Assembly: GCF_000972845.2 (NCBI RefSeq)
Contig: NC_040018.1
Coordinates: 10,699,157-10,763,156, forward strand
Reading direction: 5' to 3'
Source: Larimichthys crocea
Taxonomy: Eukaryota; Chordata; Actinopteri; Sciaenidae
DNA: 64,000 bases
Shown: positions 11,684 through 23,172 of the stretch, in pieces
How the letters are laid out: each line of letters starts with the position of its first letter
Position numbering within the stretch: the first letter of the stretch is position 1
The notes under the pieces: generated by a model
Database searches by the model: none
The model's input: only the letters and a program-made list of their open reading frames with translations
Told to the model about the DNA's origin: nothing
Program-made: the position numbers and the translations under genes

Positions 11684-12337
11684 TAGTGATGGGCTCTTTT
11701 TAGTGAGCCGGATCATTTGTGGCTAGTGGCTCTTCATTTTACCTTTTATAATTCAGCCAAATTTACGCGCTGTTTTTACTTGTGATTTGTATTTGAACAC
11801 ATATAATCACTTGAATTTCAATGATTTGCTCTAGCCAACTGCATTTACTTTTGTAAAATCCCTTGTAACTCCCTGAAACCGCCCAATGAATGCACTAACT
11901 TGCTTGAAGAACCACTCTGCTACACAAAGCAGATAGAAACGCCTATAGAAACCTAAGCATAGAAATCTAAAAAAAAAGGACAGCTATTGACATTTTATTT
12001 TTTTATATTTATATAAACACACACACACACACACAAAGTATGAAAAAAAAGAGAAATTAAATAACAGCACTCAAGTAAATGTGCTTTGTTAATGCCCACC
12101 ACTGACATCTGGACAAATAAAACCAAAATGTTTTTGGTATAGTGTAAAAAATAATATATTTTTGCACCACACTCCTGTCTCGTCTTCCCTCCTCTCTCTC
12201 CTTCAGCGTGTCTCCCTCCTCTTGTCACTTCTCAGCGCTGCTACTCCCGCCCCTGCAGGTACTTTTCCTAAAGAGAAAAGTTAAAAAAAAAGAAAAAAAA
12301 AGAACGCCTCCCATCGTTCACGACCGACACATCACTA
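11684..12337. mobile_element. Non-autonomous hAT-type element with perfect 8-bp TSD
   Basis: Left end TAGTGATGGGCTC, right end inverted TAGTGATGTGTCGG: an 8-bp terminal inverted repeat TAGTGATG. It is flanked by CTACATAA at 11676-11683 and 12338-12345, the 8-bp duplication typical of hAT elements. Inside are a TTTATATTTATATAAA stretch, a (CA)n tract near 12018-12035 and pyrimidine-rich runs, but no transposase frame. The right end is 86 bp from the SULT2 start codon. Confidence 0.88.
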
Positions 12338-12346
12338 CTACATAAG
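12338..12346 (+). promoter_or_regulatory. TATA-like element CTACATAAG of the SULT2 gene (tentative)
   Basis: CATAAG lies about 80 bp before the start codon, where a TATA box would give a short 5' UTR. It also is the right-hand target-site duplication of the hAT element, so the same motif is present at 11676-11683. Assignment is by position and weak likeness only. Confidence 0.3.
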
Positions 12347-12423
12347 GCCTGCGTGTTCAGCGCTTGCTGTCTTACAGAGACTGTCGAGGGAGAAGAAAGA
12401 CATCAGAAAAATACGGATCAGAT

Positions 12424-14398
12424 ATGGCCAGGTTAGATGTCATAGAAAAGTTTCATGGAATTTCTTTTCCTGGACACCTGCATAATAAGGATTCCATGCA
12501 ATTTGCTTTAAAGTTTCCATTTCAGGACACGGATATCCTCATTGTCTCCTATCCAAAGTCAGGTAAGAAGAGAGGAAAACTGACTCAGATACATGTCATC
12601 TGCAGTGTTTTAAAGCGTAATCTGTTCTTAAGTGCAGTCTATACTTTTATACTTTTTTTGTTGCTTTTTTCATGAATGGATTAAAAAAAAATCAGTTTCA
12701 CAGATGCTTCTCTTATTTCTCTCAACAGGCACCACATGGATGCAGGAAATTGTGGGCCTTATAACCAACAGGGGGGACCCACACTTGATCCAAACCGTCC
12801 CAAACTGGACTCGTGCTCCCTGGCTAGAGCAATATTATGCTGCTGCAGTATTGGAGGCATCATCCATCATACCTCGAGTCGTCACCACACACCTGCATCA
12901 TCACCTGCTTGCTCCTGCCCTCCATGGTTCCAAAGCCAAGGTCCAGTAGAGACAGACCAATAAATTGGCTAGTTTGTTGCAGATATGCATCACTGTATGT
13001 TGGTTGATAGGAAATTGCAGTACAGAAATACCAGACCTGTTTCAAGGTCATTTTAGACACAGTAAGTGCTGATGAGTTTGTTTTATTAATTGTGAAATGT
13101 CAAGCTCTGTATGCAAATTTGTTAATATTATGTTTTTTTTTTTTTTTAATCGGCTGATATATCATTATCAGAATTTTTAATTCCCAAATTTCAATAGTAC
13201 AGTACAGACATTGTGTCTGTGCTGCTCTGTGTCCCCTCACAGGTCATCTACGTGAGCAGAAACCCTAAAGATGTGGCCGTGTCCTTTTACCACTACCACA
13301 AAATGGCCAACTTCTTGCCTGGACCCGGCACATTTCCAGAGTTTTTAAATCAGTTCCTGGAGGGTACATGTGAGTTCACACAGAACAAAAGATGTATGAC
13401 TTGGCAAGGAAAAACTGACTTCAGATCTGCAGCCTAAAGTATAATTTGATCAAACAAACAGTGTTTTGTTTCAGTGTGCTTTGGTTCCTGGTTTGACCAT
13501 GTTAAGGACTGGAGCAGTCAGACAGCAACTATGAACAATCTGCTTCACATCACCTATGAGGAAATGTGGCTGGTAAAGGAGAATGGATGAATAATTCACA
13601 TCACACTAAATGTTCATAAAATACAACAGTCATTTCAGCGTTGCACTGTACTTCCTCAGTGCTTACTCTTTAATGATTTTTTAAAACAACTTGTCTTATC
13701 CTTACTGTCAGGACATACGTGGCACCATAAAGAGAATAAGCTCTTTCCTACAAAATCCTTTGGTGGAGGACGAGATCAACAACTGTGTAAAACACTCCAG
13801 CTTCAGCAGCATGAAAGACAACAAGATGGTCAACCACACCACGATTCCTCCAGAGATAATAGACCATAGCAAAAGCTCCTTCATGAGAAAAGGTGGCGCT
13901 CCGTTCTGTTAGTTCAATCAGTCCCAGGACTTCCACAAGAGAATTAAAAGAGATTCAAAATATTTCATTCTTTCATACTGACACATTTTCTTTTCTACTT
14001 TTTTTTCTCGTGAAATTCTGGATACTCCCTGTAAAGATGAACTGAGATATGACATGTTAGTGAGTTTTAGCTTTGAGATGTTCTTACACAGATTTTGTCA
14101 TTAGACAGAATTTTTACAGTATTTATCTATTATTTTAGTCTCTGATACGTGAGAGTGGTACCAATCTTGTCATCCAGAGATGAATAGGCAGATTGTAAAA
14201 ATTTGAAACTATTCTTTTAAAAGGTTTGTTTATCAATTTCTTTGCCTTTCTTACTTTTCAGGCATGATTGGAGATTGGAAAAACATGTTCACAGAGGAGC
14301 AGAATCAACATTTCCAAAACATCTTCAAGTCCAAGATGCAGAACTGCCCTTTAGAGTTTGTGTGGGAGGTGCAAGATGAAGGGGAGAAACTCAGCTAA
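12424..14398 (+). CDS. sult2st: Cytosolic sulfotransferase, SULT2 type, complete, 6 exons
   Basis: Transfers the sulfonate of PAPS to hydroxyls of steroids and other small alcohols in the cytosol. Exons: 12424-12562, 12729-12940, 13243-13369, 13475-13572, 13712-13892, 14262-14398; phases agree and the product is 297 aa, normal for the family. Visible: PAPS 5'-phosphosulfate loop YPKSGTTW (43-50), catalytic His101 in VTTHLHHH, 3'-phosphate motif VSRNPKDVAVSFYHYHK (121-137), GSWFDHVKDW (163-172), and the C-terminal RKGMIGDWK loop (251-259). The VPNWTRAPWLE stretch and the six-exon plan resemble mammalian SULT2A1. The start is the first in-frame ATG. Two splice donors are weak (GTCCAG, intron 2; GTGGCG, intron 5). 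If intron 2 were kept, translation would stop two codons later. Paralogue number within fish SULT2 is undecided. Confidence 0.94.
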
Positions 14399-14578
14399 TG
14401 AACAAACCCCACATGAGAACACAGACCTGTGAACAAAGCTAAAAATCATAAATATTAGTTATCGTTTAATATTAGCCCTCTAATGCAGTCTTGATGTGTA
14501 TTGCTGTCTTGATTTTAATAATGTATCTGTGCGTGAGGTCACACTTCATGTATCATCATGTATTCAACATTTTAATGC

Positions 14579-14584
14579 AATAAA
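14579..14584 (+). terminator. SULT2 polyadenylation signal AATAAA
   Basis: First AATAAA after the SULT2 stop codon, 181 nt downstream; a second overlaps at 14591-14596. Confidence 0.6.
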
Positions 14585-14599
14585 TGTACGAATAAAAAT

Positions 14600-15695
14600 G
14601 GATCCGCTTAATCCTCTTACGACTGAGCACGACTGATGCAAATGATTTGGTTTGTGATGCAAAACAAGTGGTCCTTAGGGTTGCTAATGCGCATTACAAG
14701 CAAAGCAAGGAAACTGGCAGTTATGTAAGCAGCACAACAATAAGCAGAGGGGAAAGGACAGGTCAAAGGTCTTAATATAAAGCTCCTCATATAGGGGGCT
14801 GAGCCGTCCTTGTGTGTCCTGTCACTTCACACACCCAAAGGAAGGTGTTGTTCCCTCCTACCCCCTCCAGGATGAACTCAGATAAGTGGCAGAAGGCTCA
14901 TAGTTGACATCTGATTGACGGGAGGCATACGTGATTATATGATAACTCATATCCCACAATAATGTAGAATCCAGGTGTTTCAGTTTGTTTGAGATATTTC
15001 TATTATTCAGAGGTCAAACTGGTTAAACTCCCTCCTATCTATGTGTGTCTATATGTGTACATGGGTGTAGCTGGAGTTCATCATCCTCCATGATTGTTAT
15101 TCTAATAACTTTTTTCAATTTGTCTGGCATTTCTATGCTTGCATCTTTTTATGATTGTATTCAGTAGCTGTGATTGTAGCTGTTTGATTATATATGACAA
15201 TTGTATTGAAATGAATGGTTGAAGCCCTCAGGACTCAGCAGTGTGTAATGTAGTTATGAACTATTATGAAGGGTCTAGCTACCGCATATATTGTGTTGGA
15301 CAGCATCATCATACATGTTTCCCATTAAACAACTAGTAGGACCGACCGAGCAATCTGATTGGATTGGATTAGAATGAGCTCAAATCAGCATGACAACACA
15401 CCTGACTCACACGCCATCTCCACGATGTCACATCCTGAAAAAGATGTAAACAAATACATATGCAGCACGTGAACTCTCTCTTTTTGAAGACTAAAGGTCG
15501 ACTAATATGGACTGAAGAGGTATATTTCATTAGATAAAAACCTGTTGCTAATTTTTGTAAATGATTACATTGATCTTTGTTCAATACTGTGAAGTTCGTG
15601 GAAATGGTTGGATAATCTTCTGAGTTGCTGATACTAGCACCGCTAACAGACCGAGACCCACATCACTGTCGTGCCAAAAATGACGTTAAAGCACA
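14600..15695. other. Intergenic, nothing recognised
   Basis: Downstream of SULT2. No exon, splice-supported frame or recognisable element was found. Confidence 0.4.
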
Positions 15696-15703
15696 CCCTC
15701 TCG

Positions 15704-16180
15704 CAGGGGCGCCACCAGGAATTTTGGGCCCCATGACAAAAAAATCAAATTAGGCCCCTCTGCGCAGCTGTTGTCCCCACATCTCTAGGACCTAACTATC
15801 CCATCAAAAGCTTTACAGAACTCTAATCAAAGGCCTGCAACTGTTTTGCGTCTTGTAGCTCAATACTAGTACTAGCACAATATTTACTGCTGGTGATTTG
15901 TACATGCATGCAAGTCTGCATACAGTATGCAGTGCAGTTCACTATCTGATGCAAGATTAAAAGCCACCATAAAAATGTGCTAAAGGCCATTTTTATTTAA
16001 CTTTTACGACCCAAAACACGTAAAAACAAAGAGATAATTAATTTCATTATTATATTTGAAATATATATACTCGATGATGGTTTAATAATTTTATATTGGT
16101 GTTTACCTATTTTTTGGGGCCCCTGTCAGTCGTGGGCCCTTGGAATTGTCCTAACTTTTCCCCCCTATACGGCGCCCCTG
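15704..16180. mobile_element. hAT-like MITE with CAGGGGCGCC termini
   Basis: Starts CAGGGGCGCC and ends GGCGCCCCTG, a perfect 10-bp terminal inverted repeat. Next to the ends are GGGCCCC (left) and GGGGCCCC (right) blocks. It is flanked by CCCTCTCG (15696-15703) and CCCTCTCA (16181-16188), an 8-bp duplication with one mismatch. No transposase frame. Both the duplication length and the CAGGGG terminus fit the hAT superfamily. Confidence 0.85.
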
Positions 16181-16188
16181 CCCTCTCA

Positions 16189-18390
16189 TGTAATATTGCT
16201 TAAGCAGTCACTGCTGCATATCTGTATAAAAGAAAAAAAACCCAAAGAAGATGAGAAATGGTTCATTTAATTGAATAGTTTTTATAGTTTATGTAGAATA
16301 AGCATATCACTGTGTTATGGAATGCTCAACAGAGATGTATTTACCTTTATCAGGGATGATATAGAAAATGTTTTTTCTTTGAGCACAGGTATATCTCTCT
16401 CTAGGATTTGTTCTCCGTTCTCTGTTCTCCCTACGGGCCCCAGTGTATCGGTCCTGTCTGCACCGTCACATTTATGCTTCTGGAACTGCGATAATTTTAC
16501 ACTGTGGTTTTAATTAAATCTGTATTTTAAATGACTTCTGAGGATTGATGGAAATCCTTTGTTCCTTAAGATCCTTCAAACCGATGTTAGCGTATGTTGC
16601 AATTGAAGATTGTCATTTTGGGAAAAACAATAATGTGCTTTCTTGCTGAGCGTTAGATGAGTTTGTACAGTAAATATGAAACTACAAGGAGAGGGTTTGT
16701 TTTTCATCCAACCCTCGACAAAAAAGATAATATTTGCAAAAAGGCTCACGGAGTGGGCTTCTATAACCAAAGTTATAACAAAAGCAGAGATGAGGTCTGT
16801 AGGAGTCTAAAATAAGAATTTTGAAGATGAAGGGAACTTTGTGCTGCTCTGGGTACAGCTACACGACAAATAGAATGCAGGAATAAAAATGAATCATTGT
16901 CTAGTTGAAAAGTGTCCTTTACATTTAACACCATCGAGTAACAGAAACAAAGTGGAGGAAATGTTTCCATTGTGTCTTTTTATTTGGCTTTTGAATTTAA
17001 CTAAGTGGTACAAGAATATTCATATATTCAACAATGATACAAGATGGTCATTTGAAAATAATAGACTTTATCTGCTGTTTTGACATAGAAAGCTGTTTTC
17101 TTGCCATAATGATACTCTTTTAACCACTGGAGAAATCTTAACTTGTTGATGTACGTCCAGATCAGGTCACTCAAATGACTGAATAATTTTCTCATTTGCC
17201 TTTTGTGATGTCTAACCATGCAGAAACATTTGGTTTAATTTGTTTGCCTTTGAAATTTATTCCGCCAGGATCCCCATAAAAAATAAATCCATATGCAAAT
17301 AGTTGACAAAGTGAGTTTAGTAGTTTATCCAGTACAACAGAGATATCATTTATAGAAAGTGATATTGCTGTTGAATTTTCAAATTGTTTAAGTTAAATAG
17401 TTAATTAAAGTTGTTTTGTCCACACCTAAAATGTAAGATTGTGGACGATGGACTGTAAAAACTATTTGTGTAAGGATGCATGACGTACATCCAAACTTTT
17501 TCTTCTGACGCAGTGTGGCAGTGATTCAGCTGTGTGCGGATCTTTCAAATAATCTTACTTTAAGCAGCACCTCTGCCTGTGTTTGTGTTTGTTTGCTTCC
17601 AGTACAATAAAAGTGTGCTGCTAACACTCGCGGTACAGCCATTGAGTTTATTTTGGATTTTCTTGTTGTGTGTCTGTCTGCAAGGATTTGTGTGACAGCT
17701 TGCGTATTTGCTCATGTGTTTGTGAATTGACGTACTAGTCTGTGTACATTTGAATAGTCTCATTTGAAAGAAAGGACATTCCAAGTCAAGCTCATGCAAC
17801 CTTGAAGATGTGATTATCAAAACATGTTCTGAAAAACCTGTTTCATGATTCATTCCTCTGCCTGTAAATTAGATTTGAGGTGGGCCAGAAGATTCAGCTG
17901 TGCACAAAGTCAGTGAAATAAATAAATCCATTTTACAGAATCATTAAATCAATTTGTGGAATTGTCTTTGCTAGTTTCCAGTTTCTCTCTTCTTTCACCT
18001 TCAGACACAGATCTGTTTGATTTTTGTTAAACGTGTACTGAATAATCAAGTTGACAAGTGCTCCGATGCTCTGTAGTATCAGCTGCACGCATGGTCACCC
18101 ACACACGCACACACACACACACGTTATAGTAACATTTGAGCTTATGTTTGTACACACACTCACACATTTCAGCCATGTGAGAAGCCTTTTCACACCTCTC
18201 TATATATCCGGCTTCAGACTCTGCTGAGGGGAAGGAGGTTGAAGGGTAAAGTTTGTGTCAGTGTTGATTGACTCGGATCTCAAGGGTTCAAACAAAATCA
18301 CAGATTCATCTTCAAATTTGGGATTTAATTTTTTTTTACCTAGAAATTGGTATTTGTAATTTAGCATCCTCAGCTTTAGGGTCCCGTAAA
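16189..18390. other. Intergenic, AT-rich, nothing recognised
   Basis: Open frames here are short and show no family motif or codon structure. A (CA)n tract lies near 18103-18122. Confidence 0.4.
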
Positions 18391-18394
18391 AATG

Positions 18395-18660
18395 TGGTAA
18401 ATATGGACAGTTAAATACGTGTATCTGCTATGATCAAAAACTAATGAGTCAACAACTTACCATCAAACATAAATCAAGTGCAGCAGCACAAGACAGTCCA
18501 ACAGAAAGAAGCCCAGCTTGGCGTCTGTCTTTCAGTCTTTTATTTCAGTAAGCTCACCGACAACTAAAAGTCAGTCTCAGTTTTGCTCTTGTCTAGGGAC
18601 TTCTTGCTCGGTCACGCTCTCTTTTTAGCTTCCTTCTTCGACATCCTCTTTACCTGAGTG
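18395..18660 (+). repeat. Unclassified long interspersed repeat, copy 1
   Basis: Matches 52755-52985 in order: AAATATGGACAGTT, a TATGAT stretch, GTGAGTC/TGAGTC, CAAC..CACAAGACA, TCTGTCTTT, CTTTTATTTCA, AAGCTC, then CTTAGCTTT/TTTAGCTTC. Diverged, direct orientation. No terminal repeats or coding frame seen. The family is unknown to me. Confidence 0.55.
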
Positions 18661-19479
18661 CAAGAACAGGCTTGTCAGGTGCAGAGTGGGAATGAACTAA
18701 TTCATCTGATAACTAGTCAGCATAGCACCAAATAAAATTAAATATAATTTTAATTAAACCTCTGCTCAGGTGAAACATCTTGAACTAATGACGATAAAAG
18801 CACTGCCACTCTGATAGATGCAACATTGCTAATGGGAGTCAGAGTGAAGTCATGTTGCATGTCATTCTTTCTGCATAAAATCTTCATATTAACCAACCTA
18901 ACATGTCCTCCTTTACTGGGAAAACTACCAGTAAACTAGGCTCTTTACAACTTCTTCACAGAGATCTTTTCAATAGACTTTTACAGTGTTTGGAAATCAG
19001 CTCAACCATTAACAACATTTAAACCTGATACATATTTACCATTTATAGTGTTCAGCTTCAGTTTATTATAGAGTTGTTTATCATTGATGGCATGCATGAG
19101 AAAGTACCCGATGGATTGATAATGTATAAAGAAATGATGGGACTCTTCTGGCCACCAGGTGGCCTCATTTAACCAGCACGCAGCTCAGGGCATGAGCTCT
19201 TAAGCCATCTCAAATTTTTTCAAGGTTTCTTGACCTGTCTGGATGCATCAGCCTTTATGTAGCCTCACATGGCTCTTGAAAATGGACCAAATTTACACAT
19301 AAAGGTCAGTCTACTCATCATAGGGACTACTCATCCTGTTCTGTGGCTCTGGAGGGAGTGTTGTTGAAGGCAAAGTGAATTTTCCTAAAAATAAAACACA
19401 TTACAATGTTTTCTTATTGTTATACGGTAGTAGTATATAGAATAGTGCATGATGGTTCTGCTGTTGCTTCTCTTCCATG
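18661..19479. other. Intergenic, nothing recognised
   Basis: No gene or element could be supported. Confidence 0.35.
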
Positions 19480-19617
19480 AGGTTAAGAATGCTTGTTGCC
19501 ACAAGTGTGATAAGTCTTTTGCATGCAAGGGTGGAAACATGAGCGATCTTTCCAAACATCTAGCTGAAGCTGAATCACATGCAGCTGGAGAAATGCTCTA
19601 TCTCTAGCTGCCCAATA
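19480..19617 (+). pseudogene. BED zinc-finger fossil (hAT/ZBED-like)
   Basis: One frame reads VKNACCHKCDKSFACKGGN, then MSDLSKHLAEAESH and stops after EMLYL. This matches the BED finger layout: CxxC, a KGGN-T/S-x-L segment, then HL plus a final His. BED fingers of this type sit at the N terminus of hAT transposases and of domesticated ZBED genes. No transposase follows, so it is read as a decayed fragment. Confidence 0.5.
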
Positions 19618-21393
19618 AGAATCAGTACATTAATCAATAATCAGAACATTTCTTTATTTTTTTCTTAAAGTACTAATGAGTAATATCAGTAAGAATACTG
19701 TTAAACCTTAGAAATGCCCATCCCTACACACTAGAAGTGTGTGTGTCTATATCCGCAGAGACTGTGCTCTAGCTGCATTTTCTTATTTGTAAAACGCACA
19801 ATCACCCTTTCAATATGTTAACCTTGAATCTTAGATTTTTATTCAGTGGAAGGGTCCCGTGTCTGATAAATCTTTGAATTCATGTGACAAGAAGCAGCTC
19901 TGTAAAAGCTGCATCAGTCTTCTTGTCATTGTTGTTGAAGAAAGAGCAGAGGTGCATGTCTGCAGAGCTGCCGTTGAAAGCGCGCTGACCTTTTCTATGT
20001 TGTTGCAGTGCAGTAACATGACAGCACAGGAAAAGATACTGTTGGAGAGGGATGTGTGCACTGTAAACCTCTCACTATTACAGCCATCCATGACATCACA
20101 TTAGACATGACATTATATACTGATGTTTGCAGGATACACCCATCCTCATGTTATTTGTATAGCTTCATTCAGAAACAAATAACAGAGAAGAACCTCTAAA
20201 CTAAGGAGTAGCATCATTTCATTTGTAAGGCAGGTTCACACAAGCTTCTTATAGGTGTGTATGAAATATATGTATGTAAAAAGTATATATATATGAGCAT
20301 ATGGATATGTTCTGCTTATGAAAGCTATATAGAGTGTATATAACTTTTTATTTTATTTTATTTTTTCTATTTAAAGTATAAGTCTATGTATAAGTATATA
20401 GTATAAGTATAAGTATTTAATGTGAGCTGCTGTAACAAGTGAATTTCACCAGTGTGGGACCATTAAAGTCTATCTTAAATTAAACTGTATTTAGGAATTC
20501 TAGATACTTTTTATCTGGTCAAATTTGAGAGATTGTTGAAAAAGTTCCTGGCACTTAATGAAACTACAACTTTATTATTACACCTGTTTTTATTATCATT
20601 TTATTCATTTATTTATTGATCCTTTGTATAAGAATACCATGTCAGTGTTTTTCTAGGATGTTTTTGTAGAGGAGATAGTTCCTGTAATAACCAGCGCACA
20701 TCTCTCTGGCAAGGTGAAGGCATTTATGAAGGTTTTCTTGTTCTGTCTGCATACATAAGCCATTAAATGGTTCTGAAAGGTGAACTGTGGTCTCTCTCTG
20801 ACAAGAGACTGGTAATGAGACCAGGAGATCTGAAGAGAGTCGTCGCAGGTTGTTGACAAATGTGTGACAAATTTGCAGTCGGAAGCTCAAAAGACGCCTA
20901 ACAGTGGTAGAGGACTCTGTTTGGTTCAGTTCATCTTGAATATACGTACACATAGATTAAGAAGCATTAATATCGCAGAGAATATGCAGCTCTACATTTC
21001 GAGAGGACTGCACAGATGACTGAACGTCAGTGAGCTGAAGCACAAGAGGAAAGACAAGACCTTGAGCTTCAATAATTTGCATGAAAAAAAATTTCCGACA
21101 CACTGTCAAAGAGTGACAAAAAAGAACTTCCCTTTTCTTCTTTCGTTACCAAGAGACGAATAATGTTCTTGACCTTTATTTCTCTTTTCCATTATAGGGT
21201 AGCAGACTGTTCCTCTGTGGTAAACACAGGACATTCAGTTGCCACAGCAGTACAGCACATCACCAAGCTGCATCAGCGCTGAGAGAGTGACGTTATTTGT
21301 AAATAAATTCATATCAAGAAATAAGTCAATCACAACATTTATTGATGGAACCAACTATGACATTCCCAACAAAGTGGGACATCTTAGCGATAC
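19618..21393. other. Intergenic, nothing recognised
   Basis: AT-rich, with TATA-rich runs around 20280-20410. No gene or element could be supported. Confidence 0.35.
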
Positions 21394-21687
21394 TTTAAGG
21401 TCCAGTGTGTCAGATTTAGCGGACTCTATTTACAGAATATGTCAGAAATAGAATATAATATGCATAACTATGTTTTCATTCATATGAGCTATATGTGTTA
21501 TGGGTACACGGTTGATCATGTTAAACCACCATGTTTCTACAGTAGCCCAGAAAGTACAAACACTGGCTCAAGAGTGGGCCTTTCACGTTCATTTCCAACA
21601 CCCATCACACTAGGAAGGAGAGAGTGAGGCAAGGAGGTTGCAATCAGCCAGTAAGATGCCACAAAATGCTACACAGTGGTCCTTTAA
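21394..21687. mobile_element. TTAAAGG-type MITE, copy A
   Basis: Left end TTTAAGGTCCAGTGTGTCAG and right end ACACAGTGGTCCTTTAA are imperfect inverted repeats. Internal blocks (ATGTTTCTACAGTAGCCCAG, AAGTACAAACACTGGC) match a very common teleost MITE. Related copies are at 35311-35470, 41570-41826 and 50939-51383. Non-coding. Confidence 0.75.
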
Positions 21688-22240
21688 TTTAACATTATTA
21701 AATATAAATGATCATACATCCAGTTATATAATAGTATATGCTATGTATGTATGGTGAGACACCTGTTGCTAAGCAAGCCTTTCATAAATGTTGGTTTAAT
21801 GATCTTTTTTGGTTTGTTTACCATTCGATCAAACAAACATTTGTACAGCTTAACTGTTCTGACAGCAAACTTCACAACTATCTGCTGAGAAAAGAACATG
21901 AGTTCAACTTTCTTTAATAATCCTGATGAAAAAAAAAATACAGGGTTGTGAATAAGCATCAGGAGCAGAGAGATCAGCACAATAGTGGCACAGACAGCAT
22001 ATCCTAATATTTTGAGCGTATGACTGTGTTGACACTTGATTCTTCTGTCTGTTTCTCGAGGATATCTGTTTAATATTTGAAGGGAAGTATCATTCATAAC
22101 CAAGCAAGCAAGCACGAATAGAGCTTATCTAGGACTAATAAAAGACACAGTAGATCCTGTTTTGACAGGCAGTGGAAATGGTTCTTCAGGTGATACAGCT
22201 TACCATATGTGTTGTGTATTATTGTCTTGTGAAAAGCTTG
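21688..22240. other. Intergenic, nothing recognised
   Basis: A 124-codon open frame on the minus strand has no recognisable domain and looks fortuitous. Confidence 0.35.
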
Positions 22241-22330
22241 GTGTGTGCATGTGTGCAAGCATGGTAAGTACAGTAAATATACAGGTGGACGACGAAGCTT
22301 AGAAAGCTTCAGTTTCCCAGTAACACATAA
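22240..22330 (+). repeat. AGTAAATATACA...AAGCTT element, copy 1
   Basis: Contains CAGTAAATATACAG, a GAAGCTTAGAAAGCTTC palindrome and CAGTTTCCCAGTAACACA. The same blocks occur inverted at 23030-23100. Upstream TGTGTGCATGTGTGCA suggests the element is linked with a dinucleotide tract. Confidence 0.65.
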
Positions 22331-22944
22331 GGACAGAGTACATAATCTGGCAGCTGAGTACACAGCATGCTTACATCAGCGGGCTGGCTTAGAAAATACC
22401 ATTAATTTGTATCATTTCTACTTCAAAGAGCCATTCTTGTGTTTGAGGACTGAATCTACAGATGGCCACTATCAGCAGGACATTCGCCTGCACGCAGAAT
22501 TTCTGTTTAACCTGAGACAGAATCAATAATAACTGTACGTGTGGGGATGAATGAACAGAGAGCACCAAGTTTAATCTTCCAAACAGAGGCCTGTGTGTTA
22601 TCTTTGCATATTGATCCATAATGGATATAATGATACATATTCATTATTATCATAGTATCAGTAGTTTTACAAATATAATAAATGCTATGCATAAGTTCCT
22701 CAAAAGTTAAAATGTTTAGCAACTCAGCACTTTTACTGCATAATTTGAATAATGAATATTCTAAACAAACTGCCAGATGGACAGGTCGCTGAGAGAAACA
22801 GTATTTTAAACATCATGGCCAACTTCACCCGTAGATGACTGATGTCACAGTGTGGGAGGAAAATGTGCCAGCTGTATCCTCACCTGAATTAAACAGTCCA
22901 CAGAAATGATGTATTACATTTAGTTTTGGTATATATAAATATAA

Positions 22945-23098
22945 ATAAGTAATATATATATATATATATGTATAGGCTAAGGGTATATATATATGTGTGT
23001 GTGTGTGTGTGCGTGTGTGTGTGTGTGTGTGTGTACGTGTAACTGGGAAACTGGGAAACTGAAGCTTTCCAAGCTTGTATATTTACTGTATATACATG

Positions 23099-23166
<68 letters not shown>

Positions 23167-23172
23167 TATATA
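22945..23172. repeat. Compound inverted microsatellite around a short element
   Basis: Order: (TA)n, (TG)n, a unique core at about 23037-23096, (CA)n, (TA)n, (CA)n, (TA)n. The left TA-TG arm and right CA-TA arm are complementary over about 45 bp, so the region could form a long hairpin. The core is an inverted copy of the element at 22240-22330 with TTTCCCAG doubled. Confidence 0.88.

Noticed and set aside
21741..22115. 124-codon minus-strand frame with a hydrophobic stretch
   Set aside because: One hydrophobic run alone is not evidence; no family motif, no promoter or splice support.
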